The notes below the pieces were generated by a model. The model had not been told where the DNA came from. It saw only the letters and a list, made by a program, of their open reading frames with translations, and ran no database searches. The position numbers and the translations under genes were made by a program. A stretch of 64,000 nt of DNA, from positions 310,001 through 374,000 of the forward strand of contig JAHBTI010000001.1 of the NCBI GenBank assembly GCA_019638705.1, given 5' to 3'. Of the stretch, positions 1 through 8,295 are shown one piece after another; position 1 is the first letter of the stretch, and each line of letters opens with the position of its first letter. The DNA comes from Bacteroidota bacterium. GTDB taxonomy: Bacteria; Bacteroidota; Bacteroidia; B-17B0; Aurantibacillaceae.

Positions 1-619
1 CGCTGAATTTTCCGCGCTGAATGTTTGATGAAGAAATGCAGCCGATGTTGTCTGCTAATTTTATTTGGTAGCTGATAGAATCTCCGCAAATGCTCAACGT
101 ATCGCTAATGCCAAGCGCGGAAATGCTTGCAAAATTATTCCATGTACCTGTGGGAAACTCTTTTTGTACGCTGAATGTTGCGCTGCTGCTCGGTAATTTG
201 GGCTGATGTAAATTGTTGTATGTTAATCTTATTGCCAATGGATTATTCGGATTAAGATTGAGAAAAATAGTTCTCAACGTATCCGAAGGCGATGAAGAAA
301 CAAGGTTTCCGTTTGTGTCTTTGTATCGCGAAACCATATAGTAATACAAACTTTGCGAGCCGGGTGTGGTGGTTATGTGTGTAAACGTGGTTGTGCCAAT
401 GTTTGTAATGCTTGCATTGAGTGATGCGTAAATACCGTTTGCCGTAGCCGAAAAGTAAATGTCGTAAGAGTCAAAATTATTATTGGGATTGGTGGGCGAA
501 ATCCATGTGAGTTTCACGTTATTGTTTGGCAACACTTCCAAGCAACGCAAAGCAGGCGGCGAAACCTGCCCCCACAATTTTGAAAAACAAAAAACGAGTA
601 TAAAAACTGTGCGTTTCAA
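1..619 (-). CDS. Secreted FnIII-like surface protein, N-terminal part (runs off window)
   Basis: The reading frame is open from 619 down to base 1, so only the first ~206 residues are visible. It begins with a signal peptide (positive KR, then a hydrophobic stretch ending near LWGQ), followed by sequence such as VKLTWISPTNPNNNFDSY, which looks like a fibronectin type III strand pattern. Ser/Thr/Asn-rich content is typical of Bacteroidota surface proteins with T9SS sorting ends, but the C-terminus is outside the window, so that is inference. No ATG is available after the upstream in-frame TAA; the only starts are TTG codons, and I chose the one followed by Lys-Arg. Function beyond exported beta-sandwich protein is unknown. 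Confidence 0.7.
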   Translation of the reverse strand, partial: MKRTVFILVFCFSKLWGQVSPPALRCLEVLPNNNVKLTWISPTNPNNNFDSYDIYFSATANGIYASLNASITNIGTTTFTHITTTPGSQSLYYYMVSRYKDTNGNLVSSSPSDTLRTIFLNLNPNNPLAIRLTYNNLHQPKLPSSSATFSVQKEFPTGTWNNFASISALGISDTLSICGDSISYQIKLADNIGCISSSNIQRGKFS

Positions 620-694
620 GAGTATATACAACGATTAAAGTTACATTTTATTTTACGGTTAAGTGTTTCTCTTTTCCTTTGATTTTTAAGCGTG

Positions 695-711
695 GCGGTG
701 TTTATTACCGC
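695..711. repeat. Small inverted repeat between divergent genes
   Basis: GCGGT, a 7-nt loop, then ACCGC lies in the 117-bp gap between two divergent genes that both appear to use TTG starts. It may be an operator or an RNA hairpin in the leader of the downstream gene; nothing decides between these. Confidence 0.3.
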
Positions 712-736
712 TTTATGCTTAATTTTACGGTAAATT

Positions 737-1153
737 TTGAGAAAATTTTTTATACTTATTTTGCTTTTGGCTGTTCCTGCAATTTACGGCAATCTTTATG
801 CACAATCGGGCGGCACAAAACGCGAGGGGCGGGCAAAAGGGAAAGAACGCAAAACATCTGTTTTTAAACGCAAAAAAAGCATGGGGCACGCCGATGAATT
901 TGCGCGCGGCAACGTGGGCAACAGGCGTTTTTTTGCAAGGCTGTTTCGCAAAGAGAAATCGGCTTGGCAATACAAACCCACAAAAAGCGGCAAACAACAA
1001 GAACGCGAAAGCAGATTTTTATTTTTTCGGTCGCGCAGCAAAGGCATTGAAGAAAACGAAGCCACCTTAAACAAACTAAACAGAGAGCGCGCCAAAAAAC
1101 GGGTTCGCGGCAGCAACACCATTGCCAAAAAGAAACATAATCGGAATAAATGA
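737..1153 (+). CDS. Small, highly basic secreted protein of unknown function
   Basis: I do not recognise this 138-residue protein. It starts at a TTG with a clear Sec signal peptide (RKFFILILLLAVPAIYGN, cleavage probably after LYAQ at about residue 23). The mature part is dominated by Lys and Arg, with clusters such as FKRKKS, RERAKKRVRG and AKKKHNRNK and almost no Cys. Other frames over the same DNA are also open, so the gene call rests mainly on the signal peptide and the consistent mature composition. It could bind nucleic acid, LPS or other anionic surface polymer after export; that is inference from charge only. It is followed directly by a palindromic repeat element. Confidence 0.6.
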   Translation: MRKFFILILLLAVPAIYGNLYAQSGGTKREGRAKGKERKTSVFKRKKSMGHADEFARGNVGNRRFFARLFRKEKSAWQYKPTKSGKQQERESRFLFFRSRSKGIEENEATLNKLNRERAKKRVRGSNTIAKKKHNRNK

Positions 1154-1180
1154 TACAAGCTATCTCAAAAATAAAATCCA

Positions 1181-1284
1181 TGTCACTTCGAGTAGCCGAC
1201 CATAGGAGGCGTATCGAGAAGTGCTTCCGAAAATCAGTTCTCGATACGGTTTGCAAAGAGGCAGCAAACCTACTCGAACTGACA
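1181..1284. repeat. 104-bp palindromic dispersed repeat, copy 1
   Basis: The outer arms are TGTCACTTCGAGTAG and CTACTCGAACTGACA, and the inner arms CGTATCGAGAA and TTCTCGATACG, so the element can fold into a long hairpin or cruciform. An extra small hairpin (GTTTGC...GCAAAC) sits in one arm. A second, nearly identical copy in the opposite orientation lies at 14826-14930. The two differ mainly in the central loop, which indicates selection on, or mobility of, the arms. No coding capacity. It resembles a REP/MITE-type element. Confidence 0.85.
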
Positions 1285-1317
1285 GTTCCTGTTTTTGATT
1301 GAGAGTTTACGGTAATT

Positions 1318-2220
1318 ATGACTTACAAAATACACACCCTTGATTTACATTTCTTAAATAACGAAAAAGCCATTGCCGCTTTTTTAATAGAAACTTCGGC
1401 AGGTTTGGTGCTGATAGAAACGGGACCAGAAACTACGTTTGAAAGTTTAAAAAAAGAAATTGCTGCCAAAGGGTTTAACTGGCAAGATGTGAAGCACGTT
1501 TTGCTCACCCATATTCACTTTGACCACGCAGGCGCAGCTTGGAAATTTGCGCACAACGGTGCAAAAATTTACGTTCACCCTGTGGGTTTGCCGCATTTGC
1601 AAAATCCCGAAAAATTGTGGCATTCTGCCGCTATGATTTATGGTGATGACATGAACCGATTGTGGGGAAAAATGGAAAGTATTGCCGAAAACCAATTGTG
1701 TGCCGCCGATGACGGAAACAAAATCAACATTGGCGATGCAACGTTTCATGTGCTGTACACACCCGGTCATGCGGTTCACCACAATGCTTATCAATTAGGA
1801 AACATTATTTTTACAGGCGATGTGGCAGGTGTGAAAATCAACAACGGTAGTGTAGTGCCGCCTTGTCCCCCACCTGACATTAACATTGAACTTTGGAAAA
1901 ATTCCATAGAAAAAATACGTATCAAAAATCCCGAAGCACTTTACCTCACACATTTTGGCAGAGTAGAAAACGTAAACAAACATTTAGATGATTTAATTGT
2001 TATGCTTACCGATTGGGCAAATTACATGAAACCGCATTTTGATAATAATACCGACCCGAAAGACATTACACCGCAATTTATGGCTTACACCAAACATCAA
2101 TTGATAAAAGCAGGTGTAAACGAACCTGACATACAAACCTACGAATACGCCAATCCAAGCTGGATGTCGGTGGCGGGATTATTACGTTACTGGAAATTAA
2201 AATCGCAGGGCAGAATTTGA
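1318..2220 (+). CDS. Metallo-beta-lactamase-fold hydrolase
   Basis: This 300-residue cytoplasmic protein has the zinc-binding signature of the MBL superfamily: T-HIHFDH at residues 64-70, PGHAVHH near 151-157, FTGD near 168 and a distal LTHFG near 219. These supply the metal ligands for a dinuclear site. The family includes glyoxalase II-like thioesterases and lactonases; the substrate cannot be told from sequence. The C-terminal ~70 residues after the LTHFG motif are helical and probably form a family-specific cap. It is followed after 30 bp by prmA in the same direction, so the two may be cotranscribed. The ATG start fits the conserved beginning of the fold. Confidence 0.88.
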   Translation: MTYKIHTLDLHFLNNEKAIAAFLIETSAGLVLIETGPETTFESLKKEIAAKGFNWQDVKHVLLTHIHFDHAGAAWKFAHNGAKIYVHPVGLPHLQNPEKLWHSAAMIYGDDMNRLWGKMESIAENQLCAADDGNKINIGDATFHVLYTPGHAVHHNAYQLGNIIFTGDVAGVKINNGSVVPPCPPPDINIELWKNSIEKIRIKNPEALYLTHFGRVENVNKHLDDLIVMLTDWANYMKPHFDNNTDPKDITPQFMAYTKHQLIKAGVNEPDIQTYEYANPSWMSVAGLLRYWKLKSQGRI

Positions 2221-2250
2221 TTTTTTTTATATTAAAATTTTAAACGAACC

Positions 2251-3078
2251 ATGAATTACCTCGCCTATCATTTTACCGTAACTCCGCCGCAACCCGGTTC
2301 TGAAATTCTTGCCGCACTCATTGCCGATTTTGGTTTTGACAGTTTTGATTATTCCGACACAGGATTTACGGCGTACATAAAAGAGGAAGACGAAAAAAAT
2401 GTTCAGTTAAGCGAGTTTAGTTTTGAAGATTTTACCTTTTCATTTCGTGTAGAAAAAATTGCGCAAACCAATTGGAACGCTGAATGGGAGAAAAATTTTG
2501 AACCTGTGTTGGTAGATGATGTATTGCTCATTCGCGCACCTTTTCATGAAAAAAATGCTTCGGTAAACAACGAAATTATTATCATGCCGAAAATGAGCTT
2601 CGGAACGGGACATCATCAAACCACAAAATTAATGTGCCGCGAATTATTTAACACCGATGTAAAAAACAAGCGCGTGTTGGACATGGGCTGCGGCACGGGC
2701 ATACTTGCCATTTTGGCAAAGCAGCTCGGTGCAAATGATGTGCTGGGGATTGACATTGACGAATGGAGCGTAGAAAACAGCAAAGAAAATTGCATTGTAA
2801 ATAATTGCGCAGATATTGTAATTAAACAAGGCGATGCCAATTTGTTGAGTAACGAAAAAAACTTTGACCTCATTCTTGCCAACATCAACAAAAATATTTT
2901 GAAAGCCGATATTCCTGCTTACGCTGCTGTAATGAACGCAGGTGCAACATTATTTTTAAGCGGATTTTTTACCACCGATGTAGAAGAACTGATGAATGTT
3001 GCCGCAAAAAACAATTTGAAATTTGTTTATACCAAAAATGAAAATGAGTGGGCAATGATGTTATTAGAGAAAAATTAA
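2251..3078 (+). CDS. prmA: Ribosomal protein L11 methyltransferase
   Basis: PrmA methylates ribosomal protein L11 on several amino groups using S-adenosylmethionine. The 275-residue product has an N-terminal substrate-recognition domain (about 1-100), a linker with MSFGTGHHQTT at 115-125, the SAM-binding glycine-rich loop DMGCGTG at 144-150, and NINKNIL at 211-217, the diagnostic catalytic motif of the PrmA family. Length matches bacterial PrmA. The gene follows the MBL hydrolase with a 30-bp gap and is convergent with the inositol-phosphatase-like gene; part of a dispersed repeat sits in the 29-bp gap. Confidence 0.95.
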   Translation: MNYLAYHFTVTPPQPGSEILAALIADFGFDSFDYSDTGFTAYIKEEDEKNVQLSEFSFEDFTFSFRVEKIAQTNWNAEWEKNFEPVLVDDVLLIRAPFHEKNASVNNEIIIMPKMSFGTGHHQTTKLMCRELFNTDVKNKRVLDMGCGTGILAILAKQLGANDVLGIDIDEWSVENSKENCIVNNCADIVIKQGDANLLSNEKNFDLILANINKNILKADIPAYAAVMNAGATLFLSGFFTTDVEELMNVAAKNNLKFVYTKNENEWAMMLLEKN

Positions 3079-3081
3079 TGC

Positions 3082-3107
3082 CTTGTCAGTTCGAGCGAAG
3101 TCGAGAA
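3082..3107. repeat. Partial dispersed repeat between convergent genes
   Basis: CTTGTCAGTTCGAGCGAAGTCGAGAACT-like sequence shares TGTCAGTTCGAG and TCGAGAACT with the 104-bp palindromic repeats at 1181 and 14826, but lacks the rest. It occupies almost all of the gap between two converging stop codons. Confidence 0.6.
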
Positions 3108-3893
3108 CTAAAACATTTCCCTAATCACCTCATTAAATTCTTGTTCCAAAAATCCGTTTGTACAAGAAATTTCTTTGCCGAACAACCAATTTTGGTTTCC
3201 CGAAAAATCGCAAACCGTACCGCCTGCTTCTTTAACGATGAGCGCACCTGCGGACACGTCCCAGGCATTGAGGTTGTACTCAAAAAAAGCATCAACTCGC
3301 CCGCAAGCCAAATAACACAAATCGGAAGCAGCAGAACCAATTCTTCGCAAACCGTGCGTGTGCTGCATAAAATATTTCAACGCCGTCAAATAATTTTCCA
3401 AACGCGAAAAATTATAAATCGGAAAACCTGTGGCGATTAAACTTTCCGACAAGGTTTTTCTTTCAGAAACTTTAATTTGTTCTTCATTTAAAAATGCCCC
3501 GCCGTTTTTATATGCCGAAAAACATTCATCGCGGCTCACTTCATACACAACGCCCAAAATAATTTCGCCGTTATGTTCCAACCCAATGCTCACCGCGTAA
3601 CAGGGAATACCGTGAACAAAATTAGTTGTGCCGTCCAATGGGTCAACAATCCAATTGTATTCTTTTTTTTCGGTAGCGGTATTTTCTTCTGCAATAAATC
3701 CCGCTTGCGGAAACAACGCACTTAATTTTTCTACAATTAATTTTTCGGAAATTTTATCCACATAGCTCACCAAATCATTCAAGCCTTTTACTTCCACTTT
3801 GTCGTAAGAAAAATTTTCACGCTCGCCGCGAATGAATATGCCTGCTTTTTTTGCTACTGAAACAACTTTAGGTAATAAAACTGATAAATCCAT
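3108..3893 (-). CDS. Inositol monophosphatase family protein
   Basis: A 261-residue member of the Mg2+-dependent inositol monophosphatase/SuhB/CysQ superfamily. Metal-binding residues are visible as EE at 69-70 and in WIVDPLDGTTN at 81-91, and the family's C-terminal signature AWD-SAG appears at 209-214 within a GRVDAFFE context. Such enzymes hydrolyse inositol-1-phosphate or related sugar/nucleoside phosphates; the bacterial SuhB subgroup also has a regulatory role in transcription. Substrate is not decided here. The gene is convergent with prmA and is followed upstream by a run of minus-strand metabolic genes. Start ATG fits the family. Confidence 0.9.
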   Translation of the reverse strand: MDLSVLLPKVVSVAKKAGIFIRGERENFSYDKVEVKGLNDLVSYVDKISEKLIVEKLSALFPQAGFIAEENTATEKKEYNWIVDPLDGTTNFVHGIPCYAVSIGLEHNGEIILGVVYEVSRDECFSAYKNGGAFLNEEQIKVSERKTLSESLIATGFPIYNFSRLENYLTALKYFMQHTHGLRRIGSAASDLCYLACGRVDAFFEYNLNAWDVSAGALIVKEAGGTVCDFSGNQNWLFGKEISCTNGFLEQEFNEVIREMF

Positions 3894-3903
3894 AGTTGAA
3901 AAT

Positions 3904-3923
3904 TTAACTACATAGATACACAG
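3904..3923. repeat. CTATGTG-type dispersed short repeat
   Basis: Sequence ACTACATAGATACACAG between two minus-strand genes belongs to a degenerate family of short repeats (CTATGTG / CTCTGTG words, either strand) seen at gene borders across the window; see the entries at 4745, 6164, 24751, 42170, 42250, 46008 and 46117. Confidence 0.5.
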
Positions 3924-3928
3924 TTTTT

Positions 3929-4717
3929 CTATTCCAAATATATTTCTCCGATTAAATATAACTTTCCTTGTCCGCTAATTTCAACCCTGTCGTTTAAATA
4001 GCTGCATTGTAAATAACCTTTGCGTTCTGAAAGTTGTATTGCCGTCAATTCGGTCTTACCAAGTTGTTTTGCCCAATATGGAGTTAAGGTAGTATAAGCC
4101 GAGCCTGTTACAGGGTCTTCGTTAATTCCCGATTGCGGTGCAAAAAATCTTGATACGAAATCAACTTTGTTTCCTTTGGCTGTAACAATAACGCCGCGAA
4201 CTTTTAATTTAGAAATTACGTCGAAGGCAGGAATTACGTTTTTTATTTCGTCTTCCTTGTCAAATATAAGCAAGTAGTCCGTTTTACCCTTAAAAGCTAA
4301 CTTGGGTTTAATATCAAAGCAATTATTTATTTCGTCAGATAATTCTACTTGCTCAAATATGTCTGTAGGGAAATTCAGCATCAATAATTCTTCCTTTTTA
4401 GTTACTGTTAATACTCCGCTTCTTGGTGAATAAAAGTGAACAATATTTTCACTGTGATTTTCATAGTTGAATAAAACAAAAGCTGCTGCTAAGGTGGCGT
4501 GTCCGCAGAGGTCAACTTCAACTGTCGGCGTAAACCACCGTATTTGATATTGGTTGCCTTGCTTTACATAAAATGCGGTTTCGGCAAGGTTGTTTTCCAT
4601 TGCTATTTTTTGCAACATATCATCACTCAACCATTGGTTAAGCGGGCAAACGGCGGCAGGGTTTCCCGAAAAAACTCTGTCGGCAAATGCGTCTATTTGA
4701 TATATTTTCTGTTTCAT
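3929..4717 (-). CDS. PhzF-family isomerase
   Basis: A 262-residue PhzF-fold protein (diaminopimelate-epimerase-like two-lobed fold). Hallmarks are DAFADRVFSGNPAAVC near the N-terminus, the conserved acid in LAET at residue 46 (the catalytic Glu of PhzF), CGHATLAAA at 71-79 and EDPVTGSA at 200-207. Characterised PhzF isomerises trans-2,3-dihydro-3-hydroxyanthranilate in phenazine synthesis, but most genomic homologues sit outside phenazine clusters and have unknown substrates. No phenazine genes are nearby, so I give only the family. It is followed by pyrC on the same strand with a short gap. Confidence 0.9.
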   Translation of the reverse strand: MKQKIYQIDAFADRVFSGNPAAVCPLNQWLSDDMLQKIAMENNLAETAFYVKQGNQYQIRWFTPTVEVDLCGHATLAAAFVLFNYENHSENIVHFYSPRSGVLTVTKKEELLMLNFPTDIFEQVELSDEINNCFDIKPKLAFKGKTDYLLIFDKEDEIKNVIPAFDVISKLKVRGVIVTAKGNKVDFVSRFFAPQSGINEDPVTGSAYTTLTPYWAKQLGKTELTAIQLSERKGYLQCSYLNDRVEISGQGKLYLIGEIYLE

Positions 4718-4744
4718 TTCTACTCTGCAAAAATTCTATCCAAG

Positions 4745-4763
4745 CTATGTGTCCTATGTGGCT
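4745..4763. repeat. CTATGTG-type repeat that supplies the stop of pyrC
   Basis: CTATGTGTCCTATGTGG on the plus strand; read on the minus strand it gives the last codons and TAG stop of the dihydroorotase gene (GCC ACA TAG), so the end of that protein lies in repeat sequence. Confidence 0.5.
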
Positions 4764-6091
4764 TTAAACATTAACCGTTCCCCAAACATACTTTCGTCAA
4801 ATTTTCCATTATCAAAAACCAAATGTCCGTTTACAAACGTTTTTTCAATGCTGCTTTTAAAGGTGTGTCCTTCAAAGGGCGACCAAGCGCATTTGTATAA
4901 AAGGTTTTGTTTGTTTACGGTGGTTGGATTGTTCAAATTCGCTAAAACTAAATCTGCTGCATAACCCTCGCGAATGTAACCGCGATTGTTGATGCGAAAT
5001 AAATCCGCCACATTATGGCTCATTTTTTGCACAATTTTTTCCAAAGAAATTTTTTTGTCATGATAAAAATCCAACATTGCCAAAATGCTGTGTTGCACCA
5101 ATGGTCCACCGCTTGGGGCTTTTAAATACGTTTGATTTTTTTCTTCCAAAGTATGCGGTGCGTGGTCGGTGGCAATCACGTCAATCGTATCATTCAACAC
5201 CGCTTCAAAAATTTTTGCGCGGTCGTAAGTTGTTTTTACGGCAGGATTCCATTTAATAAAATTGCCTTTTGTTTTGTAATCTTCGTCGCTAAACCACAAG
5301 TGGTGAATACAGGCTTCGGCGGTAATGCGTTTTTCTTTGAGCGGAATTTTGTTGCTGAACAAACTCAATTCTTTTGCCGTTGAAATATGCAAAATGTGTA
5401 AACGCGAATTAAATTTTTTCGCTAACGAAACCGCATAAGACGAAGATTTGTAACAGGCTTCTTCGCTGCGAATAATCGGGTGAAAATACGTTTCAATATC
5501 TTCGCCGTATTCAGCCACAATGCGTTTTTGATTTTCTTTTATCATCGGGTCGTCTTCGCAATGCGTAGCAATCAGCGCGTTTACTTTTGAAAAAACGTTT
5601 TCCAAAGCTTTGATGTCGTCCACCAACATATCACCCGTGCTTGAACCCATAAAAATTTTTACACCGCAAATTTTTGAGTAATCTGCTTTCAGCAATTCTT
5701 CCAAATTATTGTTGGTTGCGCCAAGAAAAAAAGAATAATTCGCCAAAGAACATTCGGAAGCGCGTTTGTATTTTTTTTCTAATTCCTCAATCGTAACCGC
5801 AAGCGGATTTGTGTTGGGCATTTCCATAAACGAGGTAACGCCCCCCGCCACAGCAGCTTTGGCTTCGGTATAAATTTCGCCTTTGTGCGTTAATCCCGGC
5901 TCACGAAAATGCACTTGGTCGTCAATTGCACCGGGTAAAAGGTGCAAGCCTTCGGCATTTATTTCAGTTGCATTATTTTTATTGTCAATGTTGCGTTCAA
6001 TTTTTGCAATTATTCCATTTTCAATTAAAATATCGGAATTGAAAATTTCGTTTTCATTAACAACAGTTGCGTTTTTTATGAGGTAATTCAT
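4754..6091 (-). CDS. pyrC: Dihydroorotase
   Basis: Dihydroorotase closes carbamoyl-aspartate to dihydroorotate in pyrimidine synthesis. This 445-residue protein is an amidohydrolase of the longer type. Visible residues are DDQVHFREPG at 57-66, the probable carboxylated Lys at 145 (GVKIFMGSSTG), His177, His235 and Asp309 in ATDHAPH, plus the APSGGP substrate loop at 325-330. The first metal-binding His of the usual HxH motif is Gln59. I recall DDQVHFREPG as common among Bacteroidota dihydroorotases, so this is probably an active clade variant rather than a dead paralogue. The last residues (MFKAT) fall in a dispersed repeat. No other pyr genes are adjacent. Confidence 0.9.
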   Translation of the reverse strand: MNYLIKNATVVNENEIFNSDILIENGIIAKIERNIDNKNNATEINAEGLHLLPGAIDDQVHFREPGLTHKGEIYTEAKAAVAGGVTSFMEMPNTNPLAVTIEELEKKYKRASECSLANYSFFLGATNNNLEELLKADYSKICGVKIFMGSSTGDMLVDDIKALENVFSKVNALIATHCEDDPMIKENQKRIVAEYGEDIETYFHPIIRSEEACYKSSSYAVSLAKKFNSRLHILHISTAKELSLFSNKIPLKEKRITAEACIHHLWFSDEDYKTKGNFIKWNPAVKTTYDRAKIFEAVLNDTIDVIATDHAPHTLEEKNQTYLKAPSGGPLVQHSILAMLDFYHDKKISLEKIVQKMSHNVADLFRINNRGYIREGYAADLVLANLNNPTTVNKQNLLYKCAWSPFEGHTFKSSIEKTFVNGHLVFDNGKFDESMFGERLMFKAT

Positions 6092-6127
6092 TGCTTAAAA
6101 TTACAACTCTGAACTGTAAGTAGAAAC

Positions 6128-6160
6128 AAAAAAGAGCGATAAAAATTATTCGCTCTTTTT
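6128..6160 (-). terminator. Rho-independent-type hairpin after the M13 peptidase gene
   Basis: AAAAAGAGCGA, a 10-nt loop, TCGCTCTTTTT: an 11-bp stem flanked by A/T runs on both strands, placed downstream of the minus-strand peptidase gene and before pyrC. On the minus strand the stem ends in a T run. Confidence 0.85.
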
Positions 6161-6163
6161 AAC

Positions 6164-6190
6164 TCTGTGTTCTCTGTGCCTCTGTGGTGG
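6164..6190. repeat. CTCTGTG-type dispersed short repeat
   Basis: CTCTGTGTTCTCTGTGCC followed by TCTGTGGTGG just after the stop of the M13 peptidase gene; same repeat class as at 42170 and 42250. Confidence 0.5.
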
Positions 6191-6191
6191 C

Positions 6192-8216
6192 TTACCAAAT
6201 TTCCACCCGCTTATTTTCTTCCGTAAACATTTTATCGCCTTCTTTTACGCCAAATGCTTCGTAAAATTCAGGCATATTGCTTAACGGTGCAAAAGCGCGA
6301 ACGCTGCCGGGCGCGTGGAAATCCAATTTCAACAAACGTGCCACTTCGGCATCGCGGGCTTTAATTTTCCAGCCTTGTGTCCATGCAATAAAGAAACGTT
6401 GTTCGCCTGTGAAACCACCTATTACAGGAGATTTCGCACCGTTCAACGCTTTTTTGTAAGCATAGTAAGACATGGTTAATCCGCCCAAATCGGCAATGTT
6501 CTCACCTTGTGTCATGCTTCCGTTTACATGAATGGAATCCAACAACACATAATTATCAAACTGCTCCACAATTTTTTGTGTTTTTGCTTTGAAGTTAGCA
6601 GAATCCCTTTTTGTCCACCAATTCACCATGTTTCCGTCAGCATCAAATTGTGAGCCTTGGTCGTCAAAACCGTGTGTGAGTTCGTGTCCGATAATTGCGC
6701 CCATTGTTCCGTAGTTGGTGGCATCATCGGCTGTTGCATCATAAAACGGCGGTTGCAAAATTCCCGCAGGAAAAGCAATTTCATTGGTGCTTGGGTCGTA
6801 ATAGGCATTTACCATAGTGGCGGGCATTTGCCATTTGTCGCGGTCAACAGGTTTTTTCAATTCGTCTAATTCGTCTTGTGTCCACCATTTTGCGCTGCGG
6901 CAAACATTTGCCCAATAGCTGTCAGTGCTAACTTCCATGCCTGTATAATCTTTCCATTTGTCGGGATAACCGATTTTGCGGATAAGCAAATCCAATTTTC
7001 TGTTTGCCTGTAATTTGGTGCTGTCGCTCATCCACGTTCTGCTGGCAATGCGCTCGCGGTACGAAGCAACTAAATTGTCAATGAGTTTGTTTAACTTGTT
7101 TTTTGCTTCGGGCGTAAAATGTTTTTTCACAAACTCGCGCGAAACAATGTCACTCATGTGAGCGTCCATTACGCCGTTTACACGTTGCCAGCGTGGTTTC
7201 ATTTGTTTTGCGCCACTCAACACTTGTCCGCGAAACGCAAAATGTGTTTCTACAAAATTGCTGCTCAAAAATGGCGCGGCATCCATTAATAATTGCGCTT
7301 TGGCATAGAGCTTTAATGTTTCAAGATTTTTTTCGGTTAAAAGCGAATTTAATTTTTTCATGTAATCCACATGGGCAACATTAATGGTATCAGGCAAAAT
7401 ATTTTTTGATTTAAAAAACAAATCCCAATTTACGCTTGGTGCAAGTTCGCGCAACGATTTTTGCGTATAAATATTGTATTGTTTTTCAATGTCGCGCATT
7501 TCATTGCGGGTAAAGGCTTTGTCTGAAAGTTGTTTTTCAAATTCAAACACGCGCTCTGCATTTTTCTTTGCATTGGCTTCGGAAACATTGATGTAAGTAA
7601 ACAATTTTGCGAGGTAATTTTTGTACTCGTTTTGAATGTGCGCAGTGGCAGGATTGTGATAGTAATCTCTGTCGCCCAAGCCATAGCCGCCCTGCCCAAT
7701 GCCGAAAACATTTTTCTTGCTGTTTTTTAAATCGGCAGAAACATCCCAACCAAAAAGCATAGGAATATGAAGAACATCAAACTCATTTTTCAAAGCAAAA
7801 AAATCTTCTAATTTTTTCACATTATCAATCATCGCTAATTGCGCTTCAATCGGCTTAATGCCCAATTCATCGGCTTTAGCGGAATCCATGGCGGTATTGT
7901 AAAAATCACGCAAACGTTGTTCGTCGGTATTAGCTGCCGCCGAAGTGTTTTTTGAAGCACTGTCTAAAATCAATTTTATGTTTTTGAGATTGCGTTCCAA
8001 AATTTCGTTGAAACTTCCAAAGCGCGCATCGCTTTCGGGCAATTCAAAAGTGGATTGCCATTTTCCGTTGCAAAACGTATAAAAATCTTCGCGTGGGTTT
8101 GCGGCAGAATCAATGTAGGATAAATTAATTCCCGGATTTACTTCCGCTTGTTTGTTTTCTTTGCAGCCGCTCAATATTGCTATACAAACGGCGGCAATGG
8201 TAATTTTTACTTTCAT
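6192..8216 (-). CDS. M13 family zinc metallopeptidase lipoprotein, paralogue 1
   Basis: A 674-residue neprilysin/PepO-type endopeptidase anchored as a lipoprotein: signal sequence with lipobox LSGC, Cys at residue 18. The catalytic motif HELTH is at 511-515, the third zinc ligand lies in GENIADLGG about 60 residues later, and the substrate-binding NAYY motif precedes the active site. M13 enzymes cleave oligopeptides, so a periplasmic or surface peptide-degrading role is likely. A full-length paralogue of 673 residues with the same lipobox context (ACKENKQ) lies at 51552-53573, sharing long identical blocks. A strong terminator follows the gene. No obvious operon partner. Confidence 0.93.
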   Translation of the reverse strand: MKVKITIAAVCIAILSGCKENKQAEVNPGINLSYIDSAANPREDFYTFCNGKWQSTFELPESDARFGSFNEILERNLKNIKLILDSASKNTSAAANTDEQRLRDFYNTAMDSAKADELGIKPIEAQLAMIDNVKKLEDFFALKNEFDVLHIPMLFGWDVSADLKNSKKNVFGIGQGGYGLGDRDYYHNPATAHIQNEYKNYLAKLFTYINVSEANAKKNAERVFEFEKQLSDKAFTRNEMRDIEKQYNIYTQKSLRELAPSVNWDLFFKSKNILPDTINVAHVDYMKKLNSLLTEKNLETLKLYAKAQLLMDAAPFLSSNFVETHFAFRGQVLSGAKQMKPRWQRVNGVMDAHMSDIVSREFVKKHFTPEAKNKLNKLIDNLVASYRERIASRTWMSDSTKLQANRKLDLLIRKIGYPDKWKDYTGMEVSTDSYWANVCRSAKWWTQDELDELKKPVDRDKWQMPATMVNAYYDPSTNEIAFPAGILQPPFYDATADDATNYGTMGAIIGHELTHGFDDQGSQFDADGNMVNWWTKRDSANFKAKTQKIVEQFDNYVLLDSIHVNGSMTQGENIADLGGLTMSYYAYKKALNGAKSPVIGGFTGEQRFFIAWTQGWKIKARDAEVARLLKLDFHAPGSVRAFAPLSNMPEFYEAFGVKEGDKMFTEENKRVEIW

Positions 8217-8295
8217 GTTATAATTTTTTTTTGAATGGTAAAAGTAATACCAAGATTGAACATGACCAACGTTTTTTTGATGAACGGTAAATATT

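Noticed and set aside
864-1256. Minus-strand ORFs over the basic secreted protein gene
   Set aside because: They lack a signal peptide or family motif and one runs into the palindromic repeat; the plus-strand frame has a convincing signal peptide.
3929-4717. Phenazine biosynthesis gene
   Set aside because: The family is PhzF but no other phenazine gene is near, and most PhzF homologues are not in that pathway.
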